64,000 bases of DNA from Shewanella sp. KT0246 (GTDB lineage: Bacteria; Pseudomonadota; Gammaproteobacteria; Enterobacterales; Shewanellaceae): NCBI RefSeq assembly GCF_019654955.1, contig NZ_BPEV01000023.1, forward strand, positions 26,182-90,181, written 5' to 3'. The notes beneath the pieces were generated by a model. That model was not told the origin of the DNA. It made no database searches and saw nothing but the letters and a program-made list of their open reading frames with translations. The translations under genes and the position numbers were made by a program. Positions 59,065-64,000 of the stretch are shown in pieces. Every line of letters begins with the position of its first letter. The stretch's first letter is position 1.

Positions 59065-59205
59065 CTTATCGGCCCTATTATTGTTGTTTTATTTTTATGC
59101 AAACTTATTGATTATTAGGTTCAATTCAAACAGTAACAGATCCAAATTAAAATGTTACTTGCCCCCGAAATTGAACACTCTCGTCCTGAGAAACCTATTC
59201 CGACT

Positions 59206-60219
59206 CTACTTGAGCTGAAATAACCCTTTAGAACCTGCAAACCAAACCTGTCCTTGGTTATCACTTTCTATTGCTACAATATTCTCACCCTGTCTACGAG
59301 CGACAATAGTTGCATTATCTGAACTATCAAGTTCAATAACAACACCAGCATTACCGACGAGGTATAATGTACCTGTGTCAGTGACGAAAGCATTATTGAT
59401 AGATGACTTTACTGGTAATTCAACTTCTTGCCATTGACTGAACTGTTTATCTGTTTTGAACACGTGACCACGCAGTCCCATCACATAAACAGCATCATTA
59501 ACTTCAATAGCATTAAACATTGAGCCTTCATAATTGAAAGCTTGTGCGCTAAAAGTCTGACCGTTATCAGAAGATGTTGCGACTAAACCTAATTCACCGA
59601 CCATCAATAATTGACTGTCAGATAACTGAATGACACGGTTAAAATGAGGTAGTAAAGCAGCACGCTCCGATAAATATAATGCTTCATCCTCCGCTTTTAA
59701 ATCTGCTAAATATGAAACATCTTCTGGAAATAGTAATTCTTCATGGAACTCTTGCACCCAATTTTTACCACCATCTATGGTGCGGTAAAATAAGCCGTAT
59801 GCTCCGACAGCAATACCATCTTTTTCGTTGAAGAATAAGATGTCCATTAATGGTTTTTCGACTTCAGTTGACTGAAATTGAACTTGCCAAGTTATGCCAC
59901 CATCACTTGTATGAATAATAGTAGCATCATGGCCTACAGCCCAACCTTGATTCTCATTCAAAAAGAACACTTTGGTGAGTTGAGAAATAACGGGAGAATT
60001 AATTTGCGTCCAATCTTGCTGCTGGTTAATTAATACGTGACCACGTTCGCCAACGGCAACTAGATTATCGCCTGCTTTAGCAATATCGAGAACCAAAGAT
60101 GATTCAGCGAGTGGTTGTATTTGAACAGAAAGTGGATCGAATTGAGCATGGACTGGCGCAGTAGAAATAAAATAGCCTAAGCTGAGTGCGACAACATGGC
60201 GAAGTGTGCGAAACGACAT
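59206..60219 (-). CDS. YCF48-like exported beta-propeller protein
   Basis: Protein of 337 residues with a signal peptide (about 1-25, cut after VHA), hence periplasmic. Repeated Asp-box turns mark a bladed propeller: HTSDGGITWQ (103-112), YRTIDGGKNWVQ (145-156) and TSSDNGQTFSA (215-225), plus recurring G-x-x-G motifs (VAVGERGHV, WAVGHDATI, IAVGAYGLF, MVGELGLVA, VGNAGVV). The plant and cyanobacterial relative (YCF48/HCF136) helps assemble photosystem II, but here the fold is more likely an assembly or docking partner of the RND transporter. AGGAAG precedes the start and overlaps the tail of an upstream hairpin. It is third in the operon, 141 bases before the transporter gene. Confidence 0.85.
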   Translation of the reverse strand: MSFRTLRHVVALSLGYFISTAPVHAQFDPLSVQIQPLAESSLVLDIAKAGDNLVAVGERGHVLINQQQDWTQINSPVISQLTKVFFLNENQGWAVGHDATIIHTSDGGITWQVQFQSTEVEKPLMDILFFNEKDGIAVGAYGLFYRTIDGGKNWVQEFHEELLFPEDVSYLADLKAEDEALYLSERAALLPHFNRVIQLSDSQLLMVGELGLVATSSDNGQTFSAQAFNYEGSMFNAIEVNDAVYVMGLRGHVFKTDKQFSQWQEVELPVKSSINNAFVTDTGTLYLVGNAGVVIELDSSDNATIVARRQGENIVAIESDNQGQVWFAGSKGLFQLK

Positions 60220-60230
60220 ACAAACTTCCT

Positions 60231-60259
60231 TAAAAATAATAGGGGCGCAATGCGCCCCT
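60231..60259 (-). terminator. Attenuator-like hairpin inside the envelope operon
   Basis: Nine-bp G+C-rich stem AGGGGCGCA (60241-60249) and TGCGCCCCT (60251-60259). On the minus strand it is followed by ATTATTTTTA and then the AGGAAG ribosome site of the propeller gene. It should stop part of the transcription after DUF1329. Confidence 0.7.
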
Positions 60260-60267
60260 GATAGGTC

Positions 60268-61632
60268 TTAGCGAATACCTGCACGACGCAGTGCGTCAGG
60301 TGTGAAATTAGCTTCAGAAAGCTTGGCATCAAAGTCGTACATGCGGCCTTCGTTATCTAATCCCATAGCTAAATAACGACGAGATTGTAAATCATGGAAA
60401 ATTTCTAACGTGCTCCAATGAGTAGGAACTTCATAGTAATTAATCGAGTGTGCTGTACCTACGCGGTAAAGTTCATCACGGTTATCATACATATCTGTTA
60501 GAGAAACCTGCCAAGAATCTTCATCGATATAGAAAACACGGGTTTTATAAATATGGCGCATGCCATCTTTAAGTGTCGCTTTAACTTCCCATACACGATG
60601 CTTTTCCCAACGAGCAAATTCAGGATTGATATGACCCGGTTTTAAAATTTGATCATATGAAAGTGAATCTGAATGTAACTTGTAATCGTTATATGGAATA
60701 TAAAGCTCTTTCTTTCCAACTAGTTCCCAGTTGTATCGAACAGGTGACCCGTTAAACATATCGAAATCATCTGTCGTTCTTAGACCATCAGATACTGTAC
60801 CAGGAGTATCGAAAGCTACATTTGGTGCTTTACGAACACGGCGTTGTCCAGTGTTGTAGGTCCAAGCTTGACGAGGTAACGCTTCTTGATCCATTGTTTC
60901 TTTAACAAGTAATGCAGTACCAGCAAGACGAGCTGGCTGACGTACAACTTGCTTGAAGAAGAACAAGGTATTAGATTCTTTTAACTGATCTAAGGTCACT
61001 TCTGGTCGACTGTAACTAAAACGAATTTCCTCAGCGGTTTCAATAAGCGTATAAGAACCGCCTGCTGTTGGAGCCGCTTGGCTACGTGCGGTTTTAATAT
61101 CAACACCGCGATAGCGAAGAATATGGTTCCAAATAACTTCTAAACCATTATTAGGAATAGGAAATGGCACACTAATAGATGCACCACTTACACCATTACC
61201 ATTTGCCACAAGCTCAGCATTTAATGCATTTGCTTTAGTCGCATCATATACATATTGCGGCAGAGAAGCTGTACGACGAGATTCATAAACATTCATTTTG
61301 TATGTATCTGGATACAGTTCAAAAAGCTTGTTTTGACCCGGCGTTAAAAATTCAGCGTACTGAGCTTTATTTGCATTAGTAATGGTAAATAAAATCTTAT
61401 CTGAAGGAAATGGATCTGGGTGATGCATGCCCTTTTCATAACCAGCTACAGGAGAGGTAATCCCATTATCCCAAGCTGGAATTGAACCGTCAGCGTTACC
61501 CGCTTTAACAGCTCCAATGGGTGTAAGTTCATTACCCAATTTAGCTGCTTCAGCTTCAGATACTTTCGCCATCGCTGCAGGTGCGCTAAACGCCATAATT
61601 ACTGCAGCCGATAATATCGTCAGTTTCTTCAT
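60268..61632 (-). CDS. Exported DUF1329 protein (LolB-like fold family)
   Basis: Protein of 454 residues with a signal peptide (about 1-22, cut after AMA). The family's marks are visible: LGNELTPIGAVKAGNADGSIPAW near the start, the ILRYRGVDI segment, RRVRKAPNVAFDTPG, FDMFNGSPVRYNWELVGKKEL and the C-terminal YTVG-type YRVGTAHSINYYEVP. DUF1329 is thought to have a LolA/LolB-like hydrophobic-groove fold, so it could carry a lipid across the periplasm. It lies 13 bases after the DUF1302 gene, with AAGGAT before its ATG. A hairpin separates it from the propeller gene. The carrier role is inference from fold and context. Confidence 0.88.
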   Translation of the reverse strand: MKKLTILSAAVIMAFSAPAAMAKVSEAEAAKLGNELTPIGAVKAGNADGSIPAWDNGITSPVAGYEKGMHHPDPFPSDKILFTITNANKAQYAEFLTPGQNKLFELYPDTYKMNVYESRRTASLPQYVYDATKANALNAELVANGNGVSGASISVPFPIPNNGLEVIWNHILRYRGVDIKTARSQAAPTAGGSYTLIETAEEIRFSYSRPEVTLDQLKESNTLFFFKQVVRQPARLAGTALLVKETMDQEALPRQAWTYNTGQRRVRKAPNVAFDTPGTVSDGLRTTDDFDMFNGSPVRYNWELVGKKELYIPYNDYKLHSDSLSYDQILKPGHINPEFARWEKHRVWEVKATLKDGMRHIYKTRVFYIDEDSWQVSLTDMYDNRDELYRVGTAHSINYYEVPTHWSTLEIFHDLQSRRYLAMGLDNEGRMYDFDAKLSEANFTPDALRRAGIR

Positions 61633-61645
61633 TATTATTATCCTT

Positions 61646-63697
61646 CTAGATAGAATACTTGACGTTGAACGAGACGTAATCTCGGTCTGTCATTGCATTA
61701 GTTGTTCCTACACCACCGAAGAAGCTGTTGTAAGAAATATCTGCACCCCAGCGGCTGCGATAATCAAAATTTACGCCGACTGCTACTGATTTACGACCTT
61801 CGGTAAATAAGAACATTGGATCAGGTGTAATACCATCAACGTCATGTGAGAAAATCACACGTGGTGACATATTCACACCAGCAAAGATATTATTGTAGTC
61901 AGCTTTGGCAACTAAGCGATAACCCCAAGCAAAATCTGTTGGGAATGGATTAGTTTCAGGACCATCATGAAGTGCTTCGATGATGCCTGGCATATCTGGG
62001 TTACCACCTGAACGAGCCGTTCCTGGTCCGTTTAAGCGTAACTCGTCAAAACCTGGCATATCATGGATCCACACACCACCAATCTCAGCAAGCATAGTCA
62101 GATTATCTGTTCCTAATGTAGGGCCAAATAAATGCGTGAAAGTTGCCTGTGCTTGAGTAGTATCAGATAAAATAAATCCATCGATTGACTCGCCAGGTTT
62201 AACGCCTTCAATTTGAGAAATACCATCTAAATCAGGACGAAGTCCTGCTTCTGCTAATTGCTGAGGCATACCGGCAAACAATAACTCTACGTCATCAATT
62301 TGTAATGGCTCATCGATTCGATGAGAGATTTCACCCGCTACAGATGTGTCACCCACCAAAGTGTTAAAACTAAAACCATATAATTGGATATCTTCAGGGT
62401 AAACAATTTGTGCTTTAGTGAAGGTTTCCATACTAAGAAGTAATTCACGGTCAATTTCACCGCCACTTGCAGCTAAACGGCCGTAGTCACGAGCAACTGC
62501 TTCATCGGTGAAGTTAGACGCGGTACCACTAATAAGTGGACGACGGCTATGATAGTTCATGTAGTACAGACCAAATTCAGTTTCACCTAAAGACGGTGCG
62601 TAATAACCTAATTTGATACCATACTGACCATCATCACTTGGTTTTTCTTCATCTTGAACTAACGCCACTTTGGTAGCGTAAGGCACCATGTAAGCGGCAT
62701 AAGCTGGATCAAAATTGGCTGCAGCTGCTGCTCCATATAGCGATGCATACTCAGACATTAAAAACTCAAGATTAATATCCGGGTTGGCATTAAAACCTAG
62801 TTGAGCATTTTGAGCATAACCACCAAAACCTGCGAAGTCATTGGTAGCAAAATTTGAGCCCGGAGTAGGCACCCAAATAGGCTCCCAGTCATATTGATAA
62901 AATGCTTCAACAGATAAGTTTTCAGTGACGCCTAAAGAAGCCCAAACCATACCTTGTGGACGGAATGCTTCTTTAAGTTCAGCACCAGGTGCATTCAAAA
63001 TATTCAAATCAACAGAGTTAATTACACCAATACCATGCGGGATTAATGTACTTTCCCCCCATGAAACTACTTGGTTACCCACGCGGACAGATAGCGGGTT
63101 TTTACCGTCATTTAAATCGAAGTTACCGTAAACGAATGCATCTAATAAACGAACGTCCTTACATTGCACTTCTGATGCGCGGTCATCTTCACACGGATCA
63201 AATTCATTACCTGTAAGTGGGTCATTGAAGTCGTAATCGCCATCGTTTAATTTGCGATCGTAGAAATACATTCCACGCACAAATAAACCAAAGTTCTTAT
63301 ATTCTAAAGACAATTCATGTAAGCCTTTAAAAATTTCAGAAGTAGTATCACCTTGTGAGTAAAGTAAATTACTTAAGTCGTTGTTACTTGAATAAGAACC
63401 AGGTTGGCTCCAAATTTGAGAAGTGGTGTATTTTGGTGTTTGCCCAAAAGGCGCACCAAAAGCAGAATAACCAGACCAATCAAATTGTGGTTGGTTAACT
63501 TTACCGATTTGTCCTTCCCAATCACGCTCAGACACGCGCCAGCTTGCGCCAACAGTCCAAGTCGAGTCAAAGGTGCCTCGTACTTCACCCCAATCAAATG
63601 AAACAGCATTAGCGCTACTGCTCATCCCTAAAGTCAATGCCGACACCACCCCCAAAGCGAGTGCCGACTTGTTAAAGCGTCTTTTAACAATATTCAT
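61646..63697 (-). CDS. DUF1302 outer-membrane beta-barrel protein
   Basis: Protein of 683 residues. The start is the ATG at 63697, because GGAGAG lies about eight bases upstream and a signal peptide follows at once (MNIVKRRFNKSALALGVVSA, cut near 31 after ANA); the longer frame to 63811 adds 38 residues with no ribosome site. The mature part opens with FDWGEVRGTFDSTWTVGASW and shows alternating aromatic strands, e.g. LSLEYKNFGLFVRGMYFYDR and FGLYYMNYHSRRPL, ending in DYVSFNVKYSI, all typical of DUF1302 barrels. It is the first gene of the operon with DUF1329, YCF48 and MMPL. It would provide the outer-membrane port; substrate unknown. Confidence 0.9.
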   Translation of the reverse strand: MNIVKRRFNKSALALGVVSALTLGMSSSANAVSFDWGEVRGTFDSTWTVGASWRVSERDWEGQIGKVNQPQFDWSGYSAFGAPFGQTPKYTTSQIWSQPGSYSSNNDLSNLLYSQGDTTSEIFKGLHELSLEYKNFGLFVRGMYFYDRKLNDGDYDFNDPLTGNEFDPCEDDRASEVQCKDVRLLDAFVYGNFDLNDGKNPLSVRVGNQVVSWGESTLIPHGIGVINSVDLNILNAPGAELKEAFRPQGMVWASLGVTENLSVEAFYQYDWEPIWVPTPGSNFATNDFAGFGGYAQNAQLGFNANPDINLEFLMSEYASLYGAAAAANFDPAYAAYMVPYATKVALVQDEEKPSDDGQYGIKLGYYAPSLGETEFGLYYMNYHSRRPLISGTASNFTDEAVARDYGRLAASGGEIDRELLLSMETFTKAQIVYPEDIQLYGFSFNTLVGDTSVAGEISHRIDEPLQIDDVELLFAGMPQQLAEAGLRPDLDGISQIEGVKPGESIDGFILSDTTQAQATFTHLFGPTLGTDNLTMLAEIGGVWIHDMPGFDELRLNGPGTARSGGNPDMPGIIEALHDGPETNPFPTDFAWGYRLVAKADYNNIFAGVNMSPRVIFSHDVDGITPDPMFLFTEGRKSVAVGVNFDYRSRWGADISYNSFFGGVGTTNAMTDRDYVSFNVKYSI

Positions 63698-63878
63698 TTT
63701 TGCTTCTCTCCGTAACCTGCCGGATTCGTTGTTATAGGATTTGAACCAACATTTTGTTAGCCTGCAGGCAACACCATTGTTACAGCAATTAACATCATTG
63801 GGCAAGTTCAAAAAACATTAAATTTGTTAACGAATTGGTGTAGTTAGGAGAAATTTACTAAGAATAATCGAACGCTTA

Positions 63879-63894
63879 TTTGAATTAGATCACA
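63879..63894. promoter_or_regulatory. CRP-like box upstream of the DUF1302 operon
   Basis: TTTGA-ATTAGA-TCACA matches nine of ten specified bases of the CRP site TGTGA-N6-TCACA. It lies about 180 bases upstream of the DUF1302 start, in the only promoter region of the operon. Confidence 0.45.
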
Positions 63895-64000
63895 CAAAAT
63901 GACTACAGAGGAAGAAAAAAAGAATAAAAAATCTATATTTCAGTGACTTGCAAAAAACCAAGTGGAGCTAAATTACCATTTAACAATCAATTGACCGTTT

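Noticed and set aside
63698..63811. 38-residue N-terminal extension of the DUF1302 protein
   Set aside because: It has no ribosome site, contains four cysteines unlike a signal peptide, and would hide the clear signal sequence that starts at 63697.

Overview
The window is a stretch of ordinary chromosome from a marine gammaproteobacterium, most probably Shewanella. The clues are low G+C, a 1614-residue NAD-glutamate dehydrogenase next to pyrD-zapC, a fused thiDE inside a TPP-riboswitch-controlled thiC-DE-F-S-G-H operon, FadE with FadR- and PsrA-like boxes, and several protein families (TIGR03503, DUF3541, RimK-related ligase with 7TM transglutaminase-like protein) that I associate with Shewanella and relatives. 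I see no prophage, insertion sequence, integrase, CRISPR array or rRNA.

Layout. 1-4.3 kb: four tightly packed forward genes (7TM/inactive transglutaminase-like protein cut by the window edge, RimK-like ATP-grasp ligase, an exported protein that looks like a catalytically dead M3 peptidase, DUF3541), a terminator, then a LysR regulator. 5.3-6.8 kb: a HExxH SprA-type metalloprotease with a 94-residue protein resembling flagellar rod/hook terminal helices. 7-14 kb: thiamine operon with riboswitch. 14.2-18.8 kb: an orphan TonB-like single-span protein, hemolysin III, an alkyltransferase-like protein, DUF3108 and a YafJ-type amidotransferase. 19-27.5 kb: fadE, DUF1254 and a two-gene RND efflux operon. 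27.8-33.3 kb: bamC-dapA divergent from gcvR-bcp, then a CPA-type antiporter. 33.5-33.7 kb: two identical tRNA-Asp genes with one good promoter and one terminator. 34-40.3 kb: TIGR03503, dnaQ / rnhA / yafS / gloB / mltD, as in enterics. 40.5-43.9 kb: a BsuPI-domain lipoprotein with AsmA, an RraA-family protein and a small H-NS-like protein. 44-49.5 kb: chemoreceptor, LacI regulator, GNAT, Gfo/Idh/MocA oxidoreductase. 49.8-56.4 kb: zapC-pyrD-gdhB. 56.7-63.7 kb: a four-gene envelope operon in the order DUF1302 outer-membrane protein, DUF1329, YCF48-like beta-propeller, MMPL/RND transporter.

How it works together. Most blocks are housekeeping: thiamine synthesis, lysine precursor and outer-membrane assembly (dapA-bamC), DNA proofreading and RNA/DNA hybrid removal, methylglyoxal detoxification, pyrimidine synthesis and glutamate catabolism. 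The accessory interest lies in three places. The first is the DUF1302-DUF1329-YCF48-RND operon, which reads like a trans-envelope carrier for a hydrophobic molecule, with a CRP-like box upstream and an attenuator-like hairpin in the middle. The second is the opening ligase operon, where an apparently active peptide ligase sits with a transglutaminase-like protein and a dead peptidase. The third is the SprA metalloprotease paired with a miniature rod-like protein. Several regulatory signals are also recorded: tandem FadR/PsrA-like boxes, a GATC cluster, a 24-nt perfect palindrome and an ACAAGT tandem repeat.

All family names come from recognising motifs by eye; no database search was run.
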